A DNA stretch of 64,000 nucleotides from contig NZ_CP162100.1 in the NCBI RefSeq assembly GCF_040869035.1, positions 1,116,001 through 1,180,000 of the forward strand. Direction: 5' to 3'. Made by a program: the position numbers and the translations under genes. This document shows positions 8,593 to 19,016 of this stretch, one piece after another; within the stretch, counting starts at the first letter, position 1, and each line of letters starts with the position of its first letter. Source of the DNA: Vibrio sp. NTOU-M3. GTDB taxonomy: Bacteria; Pseudomonadota; Gammaproteobacteria; Enterobacterales; Vibrionaceae. The notes beneath the pieces are model-generated. The model worked only from the letters and a program-made list of their open reading frames with translations, did not search any database and was not told the origin of the DNA.

Positions 8593-9495
8593 ATGTTAAC
8601 GAAAAAAGAGAACTTAGAAGCGATTGAGAAATTCTCTGAAAACTTGGAGATCGAAGGTCGCAGTTTATGGCAAGATGCCCGCATCCGTTTTATGCGCAAC
8701 AAAGCGGCGATGGTGAGTCTGTTTATTCTTGCATTGATGACGCTCGCGGTCATTTTCTTGCCGATGATGGCTCAATATGCATTTGATGATACAGATTGGT
8801 ATGCAATGCATGTGGGTCCAAATGCCGACCATTGGTTTGGTACTGACAGCCTAGGGCGTGATCTCTATGTTCGCACTCTAATCGGTGGCCGTATCTCACT
8901 GATGGTTGGGGTAATGGGCGCATTTGTCGCAGTACTGATTGGTACTTTGTATGGTGCAGCATCAGGTTTTATTGGTGGGCGTACGGACCGCATCATGATG
9001 CGGATTCTTGAGATCCTCTATGCTGTTCCGTTTATGTTCTTAGTTATCGTTTTGGTTACTTTCTTCGGACGCAACATTATTTTGATCTTCGTTGCGATCG
9101 GTGCCATTGCGTGGCTAGATATGGCACGTATTGTACGTGGACAAACACTTAGTTTGCGTAGCAAAGAGTTTATCGAAGCGGCGCATGTGTGTGGTGTGAG
9201 TAAATGGAAAATCATTACGCGTCACATTGTTCCAAACGTATTGGGTATCGTCGCGGTATACTCGACGCTACTTATCCCAAGTATGATTCTGACGGAATCA
9301 TTCCTTTCATTCCTTGGTCTTGGTGTTCAGGAACCAATGACGAGTTGGGGCGCACTTCTGCAAGAAGGTGCTCAGACAATGGAAGTAGCAATCTGGCAGC
9401 TTGCATTCCCAGCAGCGTTTATGGTTGTGACTCTATTCTGCTTCAACTACGTTGGTGACGGCCTGCGCGACGCGCTTGATCCAAAAGACAGATAA
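8593..9495 (+). CDS. oppC: OppC, oligopeptide importer permease
   Basis: Second permease of the Opp importer, 300 residues. I chose ATG 8593 over ATG 8587 because GGAAG at 8581-8585 is then a proper seven bases away. The protein has a cytoplasmic N-terminal helix, a first membrane helix near residues 38-58, and the DppC/OppC-type periplasmic motif 'HWFGTDSLGRDLYVRTLIGGR'. The EAA-like loop is AAHVCGVSKWKIITRHIVPN, followed by the family ending 'GDGLRDALDPKDR'. It pairs with OppB in the membrane and docks OppD/OppF. Confidence 0.95.
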   Translation: MLTKKENLEAIEKFSENLEIEGRSLWQDARIRFMRNKAAMVSLFILALMTLAVIFLPMMAQYAFDDTDWYAMHVGPNADHWFGTDSLGRDLYVRTLIGGRISLMVGVMGAFVAVLIGTLYGAASGFIGGRTDRIMMRILEILYAVPFMFLVIVLVTFFGRNIILIFVAIGAIAWLDMARIVRGQTLSLRSKEFIEAAHVCGVSKWKIITRHIVPNVLGIVAVYSTLLIPSMILTESFLSFLGLGVQEPMTSWGALLQEGAQTMEVAIWQLAFPAAFMVVTLFCFNYVGDGLRDALDPKDR

Positions 9496-9523
9496 TTAAA
9501 AATAAAAGATTAAGGAAGCAATG

Positions 9524-10495
9524 ATGAGCTTATTAGATGTCAAAGATCTGCGAGTCGAATTCACCACACAAGATGGTATTGTTACCGCAGTAAACGATCT
9601 GAACTTTTCACTAAACCAAGGGGAAACTCTAGGTATCGTGGGTGAGTCTGGTTCAGGTAAATCACAAACCGTATTTGCTATTATGGGACTCTTGGCAAAA
9701 AACGGTATTATTTCAGGAAGCGCGAAATTTGAAGGTAACGAAATCTTAAACCTTCCTGAGAAAGCACTGAACAAAGTCCGCGCAGAACAGATCGCGATGA
9801 TCTTCCAAGACCCGATGACGTCACTTAACCCATATATGAAAGTCAGTGATCAGCTGATGGAAGTATTGATGCTGCATAAAGGAATGGGTAAAGCTGAAGC
9901 ATTTGAAGAATCAGTGCGTATGCTTGAAGCGGTTAAAATTCCAGAAGCGCGTAAGCGTATTACGATGTACCCGCACGAGTTTTCTGGCGGTATGCGCCAG
10001 CGCGTGATGATTGCGATGGCTCTGCTATGTCGTCCAAAACTATTGATTGCAGACGAGCCAACCACAGCACTTGATGTGACCGTTCAGGCTCAGATCATGG
10101 ACCTACTGAATGAGCTGAAAGATGAGTTCAATACAGCGATCATTATGATTACGCACGACTTGGGTGTGGTGGCGGGCTCTTGTGACAAAGTACTCGTGAT
10201 GTATGCAGGCCGTACCATGGAATACGGAACAGTAGATGAAATTTTCTACAATCCAAGCCACCCTTATGCGGAAGGTCTACTAAAGGCGATTCCACGCCTA
10301 GATACTGAAGGTGAAATTCTGCCAACCATCCCTGGCAACCCACCAAACTTACTTCATTTACCACCAGGCTGCCCTTATCAAGAGCGTTGCCATCGGGTGA
10401 CAGACCGTTGTAAGAGTGAAGCGCCAATCCTGACACCATTTGGTGATGGCCGTCAGCGCGCGTGTTTTTCTGATTGGGAGGCTTGGACAAAATGA
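9524..10495 (+). CDS. oppD: OppD, oligopeptide importer ATPase
   Basis: ABC-type ATPase of about 323 residues. Walker A is GESGSGKS near 40-47, the signature is FSGGMRQR near 152-159, Walker B is LLIADEPTT near 170-178, and a switch histidine lies in 'MITHDLGVV'. The C-terminal oligopeptide/dipeptide extension carries the Cys-rich 'PGCPYQERC' element, which in this subfamily can hold an iron-sulfur cluster. ATG 9521 and 9524 are both possible; 9524 sits better behind AGGAAG (9513-9518). Its stop overlaps the oppF start. Confidence 0.94.
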   Translation: MSLLDVKDLRVEFTTQDGIVTAVNDLNFSLNQGETLGIVGESGSGKSQTVFAIMGLLAKNGIISGSAKFEGNEILNLPEKALNKVRAEQIAMIFQDPMTSLNPYMKVSDQLMEVLMLHKGMGKAEAFEESVRMLEAVKIPEARKRITMYPHEFSGGMRQRVMIAMALLCRPKLLIADEPTTALDVTVQAQIMDLLNELKDEFNTAIIMITHDLGVVAGSCDKVLVMYAGRTMEYGTVDEIFYNPSHPYAEGLLKAIPRLDTEGEILPTIPGNPPNLLHLPPGCPYQERCHRVTDRCKSEAPILTPFGDGRQRACFSDWEAWTK

Positions 10496-11484
10496 GTGCA
10501 GAAAAGAAATTACTATTAGACGTAAGAGATCTAAAGGTTCACTTCAGTATTGCAGCTAAGTCAGCTTGGCCTTGGACTAAGCCGTCAAACTTAAAAGCTG
10601 TCGATGGCGTAAATATCCGACTCTATGAAGGTGAAACGCTGGGTGTTGTTGGTGAATCTGGTTGTGGCAAATCGACGTTCGCGCGTGCCATTATCGGCTT
10701 AGTCGAAGCAACGGATGGTGAAGTGGTTTGGTTAGGCCAAGATGTCACCAAAATGCGTGAAGTTCAACGTCGTGAAACGCGCAAAGAGATGCAAATGATT
10801 TTCCAAGATCCACTGGCATCGCTTAACCCACGTATGACGGTTGGAGATATTATCGCTGAGCCATTAGAGACCTTTTACCCGCAGCTTTCTAAAGATGAAG
10901 TTAAGTCGCGCGTAAAAGAAATGATGGCGAAAGTTGGTTTATTACCGAATGTTATCAACCGTTATCCTCATGAGTTTTCAGGTGGTCAGTGTCAACGTAT
11001 CGGCATTGCCCGTGCTTTGATCCTAAACCCGAAAATGATTATCTGTGATGAGCCGGTTTCGGCATTGGATGTATCAATTCAAGCTCAGGTTGTTAACTTG
11101 TTGAAAGAGCTGCAAAAAGAGCTTGGTCTTTCTCTGGTTTTCATTGCTCACGACCTCTCGGTCGTAAAACATATTTCTGACCGTGTGTTGGTTATGTATT
11201 TGGGTAACGCTGTAGAGCTTGGCGAAGCAGATGCCTTGTTTGCCGATCCTAAGCACCCGTACACACGTGCTCTTATGTCAGCGGTTCCAATTCCGGATCC
11301 GAAAATTGAGCGTTTGAAAGAGATTGAGATGCTAGAAGGCGATCTTCCATCGCCAATTAATCCTCCTTCTGGTTGTGTTTTCCGAACTCGTTGCCCACAG
11401 GCAACTGAAGCATGTGCTCAAACAAAACCAAGCATCAAAGGGAACGACATTCATGCCGTTTCTTGTTTACATGTTGACGTGTAA
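10492..11484 (+). CDS. oppF: OppF, oligopeptide importer ATPase
   Basis: Second ATPase of the Opp importer, 330 residues from ATG 10492, which overlaps the oppD stop (ATGA) and has GGAGG about a dozen bases upstream. Walker A is GESGCGKS, the signature FSGGQCQR, Walker [12 protein letters not shown], and the switch region 'IAHDLSVV'. The C-terminal oligopeptide extension includes '[12 protein letters not shown]'. With OppD it forms the ATPase heterodimer that drives peptide uptake. It is the last gene of the operon and is followed by a strong terminator. Confidence 0.94.
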   Translation: MSAEKKLLLDVRDLKVHFSIAAKSAWPWTKPSNLKAVDGVNIRLYEGETLGVVGESGCGKSTFARAIIGLVEATDGEVVWLGQDVTKMREVQRRETRKEMQMIFQDPLASLNPRMTVGDIIAEPLETFYPQLSKDEVKSRVKEMMAKVGLLPNVINRYPHEFSGGQCQRIGIARALILNPKMIICDEPVSALDVSIQAQVVNLLKELQKELGLSLVFIAHDLSVVKHISDRVLVMYLGNAVELGEADALFADPKHPYTRALMSAVPIPDPKIERLKEIEMLEGDLPSPINPPSGCVFRTRCPQATEACAQTKPSIKGNDIHAVSCLHVDV

Positions 11485-11510
11485 TTATTGGTTCAGCCTG
11501 TGACGGGCTT

Positions 11511-11544
11511 AAGCGCGGTATCTCTCGGGAGCCGCGCTTTTTTT
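11511..11544 (+). terminator. Terminator after oppF
   Basis: The stem AAGCGCGG (11511-11518) pairs with CCGCGCTT (11532-11539), with an inner CTC/GAG pairing, followed by a run of seven T. It closes oppABCDF. Confidence 0.9.
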
Positions 11545-11708
11545 ATGCCTGATCTTATCCAAGAAGCCAATTGAAAAAAGTTCTCATTAAAATGTCACAG
11601 TCTGATCTGCTCTAAAGTTTTATTCCTTTTCCTAATAGATAATGCGTCAGGGATTCATCATAGAATGAACCTTAATTGTAAAATTTTAAGCTCAACGAGG
11701 AATTAACT

Positions 11709-12161
11709 ATGCGATTACGTGCTTTTGTAACCCTGCTTATGTTAGGGAGCACTACTTTTGCTGTTCAGGCGGCAGAACAATGCGACGTCACTATCGATGC
11801 CAATGATATGATGCAATTTTCAACGAATACTTTGACCGTTTCTTCATCATGTAAAGAAGTGACATTAACGTTGAATCATACTGGGAAGCTACCGGCAACT
11901 TCGATGGGGCATAATGTTGTGATTGTTGATACCGCCAATGTTCAAGCGGTAGGTACTGAAGGCATGTCTGCTGGTGTTGATAATGCGTATGTTAAACCAA
12001 ACGACGCTCGTGTCTATGCTCATACTAAAGTGATTGGTGGTGGTGAAAGCACTAAGGTCACATTCAGCCTTGATAAAATGAAAGCAGGAGGAGATTACAG
12101 CTTCTTTTGCTCATTCCCAGGACATTGGGCCATCATGCGCGGTAAATTTGTTATCCAGTGA
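11709..12161 (+). CDS. azu: Azurin, periplasmic blue copper protein
   Basis: A 150-residue azurin precursor. Residues 1-21 form a signal peptide ending VQA-A. All copper ligands can be read: H68 (in SMGHN, with G67 as carbonyl donor), C134, H139 and M143 (CSFPGHWAIM). C25 and C48 would form the conserved disulfide. Azurin carries single electrons in the periplasm, to cytochrome c peroxidase or terminal reductases in other bacteria; the partner here is not visible. ATG 11709 follows CGAGGAATTAACT, a good ribosome site. It is monocistronic, with its own promoter region and terminator. Confidence 0.95.
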   Translation: MRLRAFVTLLMLGSTTFAVQAAEQCDVTIDANDMMQFSTNTLTVSSSCKEVTLTLNHTGKLPATSMGHNVVIVDTANVQAVGTEGMSAGVDNAYVKPNDARVYAHTKVIGGGESTKVTFSLDKMKAGGDYSFFCSFPGHWAIMRGKFVIQ

Positions 12162-12222
12162 TTCATGACCGTTAATTGATTGGATTCAATGAGTCCGTGT
12201 CAATCAAATAATTAGAACAAAT

Positions 12223-12261
12223 AAGCCAGCTTATTCGAGTTTTTACCGAGCTGGCTTTTTT
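12223..12261 (+). terminator. Terminator after azurin gene
   Basis: AAGCCAGCT (12223-12231) pairs with AGCTGGCTT (12249-12257), followed by T-rich sequence. Confidence 0.85.
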
Positions 12262-12301
12262 TATACTTAGCTCATACAGATTAAACAGTCAGGAGTATGG
12301 A

Positions 12302-13255
12302 ATGGGCAAGTTGGTACAAGGGGTATGGCACAATGTTTGGTACGATACAAAAAATAACAACGGGCGATTTATACGAGAAGACGCTGGCTTTCGTAATTGG
12401 ATAGAAGACAAGGTAGATACCGTTTTTAAACCTGAGTCGGGCCGCTATCATCTGTACGTCTCATTGGCGTGTCCATGGGCTCACCGTACTTTGATCTTTC
12501 GTGAATTAAAAAAGCTGGAAACACATATTGATGTGACAGTGGTGTGTCCTGATATGTTAGAGGAAGGGTGGTATATGGGCTTGCCCGAGCCATTATTTGG
12601 CTTTAAGAAGCTTCATCAACTTTATACCAAAGCAAAGCCGGATTACACCGGACGAGTTACCGTTCCGGTATTGTGGGACAAAAAGCTCAACACGATTGTC
12701 AGCAATGAGTCGTCAGAAATTATTCGCATGTTTAACTCTGAGTTTAATGTGTTGACTGGTGAAGAGTCAGACTATTACCCAGAACCACTAAGAGCGGTTA
12801 TTGATGAGTGGAATGCGTATGTTTATTCAAGCATCAATAATGGCGTTTATCGCTGTGGTTTTGCCACCACGCAAGATGCTTATGAAGAAGCCTATGATGC
12901 ACTGTTTGCGGCATTAGACAAAGTGGATGCCCATCTAGCTACACATCGTTATTTAGCGGGAAATACATTAACTGAAGCTGACTGGCGACTGTTTACGACC
13001 TTAGTGCGGTTTGATGCTGTTTATGTGGGACACTTTAAATGCAATAAAAAACGCATTGCGGATTATGAGCATTTGCAGGGATATTTAAAAGAGCTCTATC
13101 AAGTTGACGGAATTAAGGAAACCACGGATTTCTACCATATTAAACGACATTATTATTTCAGTCACACGGGAATTAACCCGACGCAAGTGGTGCCAAAGGG
13201 ACCGGAATTAGATCTTGATTCGCCTCACGGGCGTGAAGGGGTCGGTGACGCATAG
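12302..13255 (+). CDS. yqjG: Glutathionyl-hydroquinone reductase (GST family, YqjG/ECM4-like)
   Basis: A 317-residue Xi-class glutathione S-transferase. The catalytic cysteine is C57 in LACPWAHRT, the hallmark CPWA motif of glutathionyl-hydroquinone reductases. The N-terminal thioredoxin fold is followed by an all-helical C-terminal domain containing 'AGNTLTEADWRLFTTLVRFD', typical for YqjG. The enzyme reduces glutathionylated quinones using glutathione in the cytoplasm. RBS AGGAG lies upstream of ATG 12302. It is a single gene, convergent with pta and sharing its terminator. Confidence 0.92.
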   Translation: MGKLVQGVWHNVWYDTKNNNGRFIREDAGFRNWIEDKVDTVFKPESGRYHLYVSLACPWAHRTLIFRELKKLETHIDVTVVCPDMLEEGWYMGLPEPLFGFKKLHQLYTKAKPDYTGRVTVPVLWDKKLNTIVSNESSEIIRMFNSEFNVLTGEESDYYPEPLRAVIDEWNAYVYSSINNGVYRCGFATTQDAYEEAYDALFAALDKVDAHLATHRYLAGNTLTEADWRLFTTLVRFDAVYVGHFKCNKKRIADYEHLQGYLKELYQVDGIKETTDFYHIKRHYYFSHTGINPTQVVPKGPELDLDSPHGREGVGDA

Positions 13256-13290
13256 TCGTTCAAGCAGTGTAATTGTTGAACAACAAATAA

Positions 13291-13314
13291 AAAACCTCGC
13301 CATGGCGAGGTTTT
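13291..13314. terminator. Bidirectional terminator between yqjG and pta
   Basis: A perfect 24-base palindrome (AAAACCTCGC, CATG centre, GCGAGGTTTT) with T-runs on both strands serves the two convergent genes. Confidence 0.9.
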
Positions 13315-13338
13315 ATTATTTTGAAAGAAGCAAAGTTA

Positions 13339-15504
13339 TTAGTTAACTGCTTTTTCGCGAGCTTGGTCAGCTTGATCTGCCTGAATCGCAGTTAGAGCAA
13401 CTGTGTACACGATATCGTCTACTAGTGCGCCGCGAGATAGATCGTTTACAGGCTTGCGCATACCTTGCAGCATTGGACCGATAGAAACTAGGTCAGCTGA
13501 ACGTTGTACCGCTTTGTAAGTCGTGTTACCCGTGTTTAGGTCTGGGAATACGAATACTGTCGCTTTACCTGCTACTGGAGAGTTAGGCGCTTTAGAAGCT
13601 GCCACGTTTTCCATGATCGCTGCATCGTACTGTAGAGGACCGTCGATCACTAGATCTGGACGTTTCTCTTGAGCAATCTTAGTCGCTTCACGTACTTTAT
13701 CTACGTCTGCACCCTTACCAGATTCACCAGTAGAGTAAGAGATCATAGCAACGCGTGGGTCGATACCGAATGCCGCTGCAGAATCTGCAGATTGGATAGC
13801 GATTTCAGCAAGCTGTTCCGCTGTTGGATCTGGGTTGATCGCACAGTCACCGTAAACCAATACTTGGTCTGGTAGTAGCATAAAGAATACAGAAGATACG
13901 ATAGATGCATCAGGTGCAGTCTTGATGATTTGGAACGGAGGAACGATAGTGTTTGCTGTGGTGTGAACCGCACCAGAAACTAGACCGTCTACTTCGTCGT
14001 TCTCAAGCATCATTGTGCCTAGGAATACTGAATCTTGTAGTTTCTCGCGAGCAACAACCTCAGTCATACCTTTCGCGCCACGTAACTCAACTAGACGAGC
14101 AACGTAGTTTTCACGAACTTCATCAGAGTTGATGATAGTGACGCCAGCTCCTAGCTCAACGCCTTGCTGTGCTGCAACGCGACGGATTTCGTCTGGGTTA
14201 CCTAGAAGCACACACTCTGCGATGCCGCGTTCAGCACAGATAGCCGCAGCTTTAACTGTACGTGGCTCATCACCTTCAGGAAGAACGATACGCTTGCCAG
14301 CTTTACGAGCGAACTCAGTTAGCTGGTAACGGAATGCTGGTGGGCTTAGACGACGAGACTTTTGAGTGCCTTCAGTCATAGATTCGATCCAGTTACCGTC
14401 GATGTGACCAGCAACGTGCTCGTTGATGAACTCGATACGCTCTTTATCGTCTGCAGGAACTTCGATAGAGAAGCTCTGTAGGTTTAGCGAAGTCTGCCAA
14501 GTGTTACCTTGTGCTTTGAAGATCGGTAGACCCGTTTCAAATGCTGGCTTACATAGACCTGCAATCTCTTCAGGAATGTCGTAACCGCCAGTTAGAAGTA
14601 CCGCACCGATATCAACACCGTTCATTGCTGCAAGTGCAGCTGCAACGATTACGTCTGGACGGTCAGCAGAAGTAACAAGTAGAGAGCCTGGTTTGAAGTG
14701 CTCAATCATGTTTGGCAGAGAACGTGCACAGAAAGTGATGCTCTTGATACGACGAGTCGCGATGTCACCTTCGTTGATGATGTCAGCATTTAGGTGCTGA
14801 GCCATATCAATTGCACGAGTAGCGATCAGGTCGATGCTCCATGGCACGCAGCCTAGTACACGAATTGGAGAAGTGTTGAAGATTTCCATCACTTTCATTT
14901 CGTTTTGCTTCGCGCTGTCTGCATCGTCAAAGATTTCAGATAGGTCAGGGCGAGTACGGCCAGCTTCGTCAACAGGCGCGTTTAGCTTGTTGATGATTAC
15001 GCCAGAGATGTTTTTGTTCTTAGTACCACCGAAGTTAGAACATGCAACTTCGATACGCTCTTTAAGTTGCGCTGGGTTATCGGTACCAGGAGTTGCAACA
15101 AGAACAATTTCTGCGCCTAGAGTCGCCGCGATTTCTGCGTTCACTTGGTTAGCGAATGGGTGCTTACGAGTTGGTACTAGACCTTCGATAAGCGTTACTT
15201 CTGCATCTTTGTTGATTTGGTTGTAACGCTCAACAACAGTTTCTAGCAGCTCGTCCATGTTGTCGTTACCGATTAGGCTTTCAGCAACAGACATTGCCAT
15301 AGCTTGGCCGATTTTCATATCGCTGTTGTAACCAACGATTGTTGACGTTAGATCAGGCTGATCACCACCAGAACGAGGCTGACAGATTGGCTTGTAGAAA
15401 GAAACCTTAACACCTTTGCGCTCCATTGCGCGAAGAACACCCATGCTAACGCTAGTTAGACCAACACCAGCGCTTGCAGGGATAAGCATAATAGTACGAG
15501 ACAT
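13339..15504 (-). CDS. pta: Phosphate acetyltransferase (long form)
   Basis: Interconverts acetyl-CoA and acetyl phosphate. At 721 residues it is the long enterobacterial-type Pta: an N-terminal P-loop-like domain ([17 protein letters not shown] near 6-22), a central DRTGG domain, and the C-terminal PTA catalytic domain from about residue 395 ([19 protein letters not shown]... to the end). With AckA it forms the acetate overflow/activation pathway and sets acetyl-phosphate levels. It lies 122 bases downstream of ackA on the same strand, separated by two strong hairpins that could uncouple the levels of the two enzymes. Confidence 0.97.
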   Translation of the reverse strand: MSRTIMLIPASAGVGLTSVSMGVLRAMERKGVKVSFYKPICQPRSGGDQPDLTSTIVGYNSDMKIGQAMAMSVAESLIGNDNMDELLETVVERYNQINKDAEVTLIEGLVPTRKHPFANQVNAEIAATLGAEIVLVATPGTDNPAQLKERIEVACSNFGGTKNKNISGVIINKLNAPVDEAGRTRPDLSEIFDDADSAKQNEMKVMEIFNTSPIRVLGCVPWSIDLIATRAIDMAQHLNADIINEGDIATRRIKSITFCARSLPNMIEHFKPGSLLVTSADRPDVIVAAALAAMNGVDIGAVLLTGGYDIPEEIAGLCKPAFETGLPIFKAQGNTWQTSLNLQSFSIEVPADDKERIEFINEHVAGHIDGNWIESMTEGTQKSRRLSPPAFRYQLTEFARKAGKRIVLPEGDEPRTVKAAAICAERGIAECVLLGNPDEIRRVAAQQGVELGAGVTIINSDEVRENYVARLVELRGAKGMTEVVAREKLQDSVFLGTMMLENDEVDGLVSGAVHTTANTIVPPFQIIKTAPDASIVSSVFFMLLPDQVLVYGDCAINPDPTAEQLAEIAIQSADSAAAFGIDPRVAMISYSTGESGKGADVDKVREATKIAQEKRPDLVIDGPLQYDAAIMENVAASKAPNSPVAGKATVFVFPDLNTGNTTYKAVQRSADLVSIGPMLQGMRKPVNDLSRGALVDDIVYTVALTAIQADQADQAREKAVN

Positions 15505-15536
15505 TCGTAGAGTACCTTTAGCTATTGGGGATAAAA

Positions 15537-15580
15537 GCTCAACTCTTATTCCTTAGTGGTAATTGGAATAGGAGTTGAGC
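15537..15580 (-). other. 16-bp inverted repeat in the ackA-pta gap
   Basis: 15537-15552 and 15565-15580 pair over 16 positions with a single G-T pair and a 12-base loop. On the transcribed (minus) strand the 3' arm is followed by TTTTATC just before the pta ribosome site. It may act as an attenuating terminator or a processing hairpin; no protein site is recognised. Confidence 0.65.
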
Positions 15581-15593
15581 CCCTTAATAAAAT

Positions 15594-15618
15594 ACTGGCT
15601 AGCGAAATGCTAGCCAGT
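15594..15618 (-). other. 10-bp hairpin directly after ackA
   Basis: ACTGGCTAGC (15594-15603) pairs perfectly with GCTAGCCAGT (15609-15618) around five bases. On the minus strand ATTTTATT follows. It could be a weak terminator or an RNA-protecting stem at the ackA 3' end. Confidence 0.6.
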
Positions 15619-15626
15619 GAAAGTCA

Positions 15627-16823
15627 TTAAAGACCTGCTAGGCGCGCAGTGTCTTCAGCGATAACTAGCTCTTCGTTAGTAGAGATAACCATTGCTGGGA
15701 TGCGGCTGTTCGCAGTAGTGATTGTGCCTTCGCCGCCGAAGCGTGCTTTAAGGTTTACTTCACCATCAACTTCAATACCAAATACACCTAGGCGGTTTAG
15801 AACCATTTCACGGATAGGTGCAGAGTTTTCGCCGATACCACCTGTGAATACGATAGCGTCAAGACGACCGTCTAGAGTCGCTGTGTAACCAGCAACGTAT
15901 TTTGCTAGGCGGTGTGCAAATACGTCAAGGGCACGTGTTGCTTCTGGTTTCTTACCGTAGTTGTCTTCTGAGAAACGGCAGTCAGACGTCACTTCAGTTA
16001 GGCCTTGTAGACCAGACTCTTTTGTTAGCATCGTGTTGATTTGCTCAACAGAGTAACCTAGTGCGTCATGTAGGTGGAAGATGATAGCAGGGTCGATGTC
16101 ACCACAACGAGTACCCATCACTAGACCTTCAAGAGGAGTTAGACCCATAGACGTATCTACAGATTTACCATTCTTAATTGCACATACAGATGCGCCGTTA
16201 CCTAGGTGGCAGTTGATGATGTTTAGTTCATCTGCTGGCTTACCTAGGCGCTCTGCAGCTTCGCGAGCGATAAATAGGTGAGAAGTACCGTGCATGCCGT
16301 AACGACGGATACCGTGGTCTTTGTATAGGCTGTATGGAAGAGCGTATAGGTATGCTTCTTCAGGCATTGATTGATGGAATGCAGTATCGAATACAGCAGA
16401 CATTGGTAGGCTAGGGAATGCTTTTTGAGCCGCTTTGATACCGATGATTGCTGCTGGGTTGTGAAGAGGTGCTAGTGTTGCACAATCTTCGATACCTTTA
16501 ACAACGTCATCAGTGATAAGAGCAGATTGAGTGAACTTCTCGCCGCCGTGTACAACGCGGTGACCAATCGCTTTTAGTTGCTCAGCAAGTTCTGGCTTAG
16601 AAGCAAGAATAGTTTCAACGATGAAAGATAGCGCTTCATCGTGTGCAGCGCCTTCGCCTAGTTGTGCTTCGTGCTTGCCATCAAGTTTCCACTTGATACG
16701 AGCTTCTGGAAGGTGAAGACATTCTGCAAGACCTGTTAGGTGCTCGTCGCCGTTTGCTGCATCAACAATAGCGAACTTAAGAGAAGAACTACCGCAGTTT
16801 AAAACTAAAACTAGCTTAGACAT
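15627..16823 (-). CDS. ackA: Acetate kinase
   Basis: A 398-residue acetate kinase (acetate + ATP to acetyl phosphate + ADP). The N-terminus carries the signature [14 protein letters not shown] with the conserved Asn near residue 9. '[11 protein letters not shown]' provides the substrate Arg/His block near 87-97, 'FDTAFH' follows near 145, and 'HLGNGAS' and 'TGGIGENS' are the nucleotide elements. It is first in the ackA-pta unit. ATG 16823 has an AGGTAG-like ribosome site. The protein is cytosolic. Confidence 0.97.
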   Translation of the reverse strand: MSKLVLVLNCGSSSLKFAIVDAANGDEHLTGLAECLHLPEARIKWKLDGKHEAQLGEGAAHDEALSFIVETILASKPELAEQLKAIGHRVVHGGEKFTQSALITDDVVKGIEDCATLAPLHNPAAIIGIKAAQKAFPSLPMSAVFDTAFHQSMPEEAYLYALPYSLYKDHGIRRYGMHGTSHLFIAREAAERLGKPADELNIINCHLGNGASVCAIKNGKSVDTSMGLTPLEGLVMGTRCGDIDPAIIFHLHDALGYSVEQINTMLTKESGLQGLTEVTSDCRFSEDNYGKKPEATRALDVFAHRLAKYVAGYTATLDGRLDAIVFTGGIGENSAPIREMVLNRLGVFGIEVDGEVNLKARFGGEGTITTANSRIPAMVISTNEELVIAEDTARLAGL

Positions 16824-17189
16824 GAGTGACTACCTGTTATTCGTCTGATAATAAAATCAGTTAAGGATGAAAATTAATCTCAAGAATAGTCGAACTGTCT
16901 GGCAGCGCGTACTAATCTTGGTCAAAAAAACTGTAATTTCCTTATAGTGAGACGTTACTTTACCGTGAAAGTAACCTGTGCAATCCTTGCAGATATCGTC
17001 ACAGAGTTGCCTTAATTGTAAATAACAGCAACAATGAGATTGAGGGTGCGCAAAGGATAGCGATAATAGACAAATATAACAAAAAAAATTTGAAAGAATA
17101 TTAACTTTCGTCAATTTTTTACGCGAGTAGTTGAATCTTTCAACTAAATTTGAGTTAGCGTCGACCCAAAAGTGAAGTGAGAGAGCATT
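16824..17189. promoter_or_regulatory. Divergent control region between ackA and yfbV
   Basis: 366 bases between divergent genes. An 8-bp inverted repeat with a six-base centre lies at 16954-16975 (GTTACTTT / AAAGTAAC), on the ackA side, and a perfect GTTGAA-TCT-TTCAAC repeat at 17130-17144, close to yfbV. Either could be an operator; they do not fit the FNR spacing (TTGAT-N4-ATCAA), so I name no regulator. No gene is seen. Confidence 0.45.
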
Positions 17190-17642
17190 ATGAGTAATAA
17201 AGTCGGTTTAGTTCATAGTTTGCGAGATGGACAGAAGTACATGGATATTTGGCCAATGCGCAAAGAGTTGAATTTACTCTTTCCTGAACAGCGTATTATT
17301 AAGGCGACGCGTTTTGGTGTGAAGGTCATGCCCGCGATTGCTGCAATCAGTGTGCTTACCCAGATGGCTTTTAATAACTATCAAGCAATGCCTCAAGCTG
17401 TAATTATGGCACTCTTCGCAATTAGCTTGCCCATTCAAGGTATGTGGTGGTTAGGAAACCGTGCGAATACTCAGCTTCCTCCAGCATTAGCAGGGTGGTA
17501 TCGTGAAATTTATCAGAAAATTACTGAAAGTGGCTTTGCACTTGAGCCAATCAAAGCTCAGCCTCGCTACAAAGAGCTGGCTCAAATTTTAAATCGAGCG
17601 TTTCGCCAACTTGATAAGTCGTCATTAGAACGTTGGTTTTAA
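17190..17642 (+). CDS. yfbV: YfbV family (UPF0208) inner-membrane protein
   Basis: A 150-residue membrane protein. The cytoplasmic N-terminus contains [17 protein letters not shown], typical of YfbV. Two hydrophobic helices follow near residues 48-65 and 72-92, then a cytoplasmic C-terminal domain. In gamma-proteobacteria this gene sits next to ackA-pta, as here. In E. coli YfbV has been linked to insulation of the Ter macrodomain from MatP; whether that holds here is unknown. ATG 17190 has an upstream GAGAGAG ribosome site. Confidence 0.9.
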   Translation: MSNKVGLVHSLRDGQKYMDIWPMRKELNLLFPEQRIIKATRFGVKVMPAIAAISVLTQMAFNNYQAMPQAVIMALFAISLPIQGMWWLGNRANTQLPPALAGWYREIYQKITESGFALEPIKAQPRYKELAQILNRAFRQLDKSSLERWF

Positions 17643-17686
17643 ATCACCTTGATGTTGCGACCACACAACACCAACTCTCAAACATA

Positions 17687-17719
17687 AAAAACGGCCACTT
17701 AACATAAGTGGCCGTTTTT
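17687..17719. terminator. Bidirectional terminator between yfbV and ald
   Basis: AAAAACGGCCACTT (17687-17700) and AAGTGGCCGTTTTT (17706-17719) form a perfect 14-bp stem with a five-base loop, between convergent genes. Confidence 0.9.
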
Positions 17720-17735
17720 GTGTTGAGTTGCAATA

Positions 17736-18860
17736 TTAGCCAAACATTGTGATAGCCTTAGCAGGTTCAATGTATTCTAAGTTGAAACTCTCAGCGACTT
17801 CTTTACATGTGACTTCTCCGTGAATGACGTTTAGGCCTTTTAGGAAGCCTTCATCGCTCATGAGTGCGTCGCGATAACCAAGATTTGCAAGCTTAATAAT
17901 ATAAGGAAGGGTTGCGTTATTGAGAGCAAATGTTGAGGTACGTGCAACCGCTCCAGGCATGTTTGCAACACAGTAGTGAACGACATCATCAATAATATAG
18001 GTTGGGTCGGCATGAGTGGTTGCGTGTGAGGTTTCAAAGCAGCCACCTTGATCAATGGCTACATCTACAACAGCAGAACCTGGCTTCATTTTTTCAATAT
18101 GCGCTTTAGTTACGAGCTTCGGAGCGGCAGCTCCGGGGATCAATACTGCTCCAATAACAAGATCAGCGTCTAATACGTGCTTTTCAATCGCATCTTCTGT
18201 CGAGTAAACCACTTTCGCACGGCCTTGGAATTCTTCATCTAGGCGACGTAATGTATCTACATTCCGATCTAAAATTGTCACGTCTGCACGCAGTCCAACG
18301 GCCATACGTGCGGCATTTGCCCCGACCACACCACCGCCAACAACGACGACTTTCGCAGGTTCAACACCTGGAACGCCACCTAGTAATAAGCCTTGTCCAC
18401 CGTGAGATTTCTCCAAAGTTTGTGCACCAGCTTGAATAGACATGCGGCCTGCGACCTCAGACATTGGTGCTAATAGTGGCAAGCGACCCATATTATCTGT
18501 TACAGTCTCATAGGCTATACAGACAGCTTTGCTCTTGATTAGCTCTTCAGTTTGTGGAAAATCTGGTGCTAGGTGCAAATACGTAAATAATATTTGCCCC
18601 TCTCGGAGCATGGCTCGCTCGATAGCTTGAGGTTCTTTAACCTTGACAATCATATCTGCTTTCGCGAAAACGTCAGCAGCAGTAGGAAGAATGGATGCGC
18701 CTACAGCGATGTAATCATCGTCTGAAAAACCGATGCCATTACCAGCATTGGTTTCAACAAAAACTTGGTGACCTTGTGAGACAAGTTCGCGAACGCTTGC
18801 TGGGATCATACCCACTCGGTACTCGTGGTTTTTGATTTCTTTAGGTACGCCAATGATCAT
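17736..18860 (-). CDS. ald: Alanine dehydrogenase
   Basis: NAD-dependent L-alanine dehydrogenase, 374 residues, reversible alanine to pyruvate plus ammonia. The N-terminus [20 protein letters not shown] is diagnostic. The substrate/catalytic block includes 'KVKEPQ' near 73-78 and 'YLHLAPD' near 94-100. The Rossmann motif is [15 protein letters not shown] near 172-186. It lies divergently beside lrp across 156 bases, an arrangement in which ald is usually Lrp-controlled by alanine or leucine; the shared intergenic is the likely site. Confidence 0.96.
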   Translation of the reverse strand: MIIGVPKEIKNHEYRVGMIPASVRELVSQGHQVFVETNAGNGIGFSDDDYIAVGASILPTAADVFAKADMIVKVKEPQAIERAMLREGQILFTYLHLAPDFPQTEELIKSKAVCIAYETVTDNMGRLPLLAPMSEVAGRMSIQAGAQTLEKSHGGQGLLLGGVPGVEPAKVVVVGGGVVGANAARMAVGLRADVTILDRNVDTLRRLDEEFQGRAKVVYSTEDAIEKHVLDADLVIGAVLIPGAAAPKLVTKAHIEKMKPGSAVVDVAIDQGGCFETSHATTHADPTYIIDDVVHYCVANMPGAVARTSTFALNNATLPYIIKLANLGYRDALMSDEGFLKGLNVIHGEVTCKEVAESFNLEYIEPAKAITMFG

Positions 18861-19016
18861 CCTGACTCCTCATTTTATTTTGGTTGTATTGACTATATGT
18901 AGGGTGTTATTGTCGAATTAATCTCTAGTATAGTGGCTAAAGTAAAAAATTTGATACTGAATATTAATAAGTTGTAGTATATTTTTTTGCAAGGAAGTAA
19001 TAAGGTGGAATAAAAA

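Noticed and set aside
14834..15226. 130-codon frame opposite pta
   Set aside because: Antisense shadow of the strongly biased pta coding sequence.
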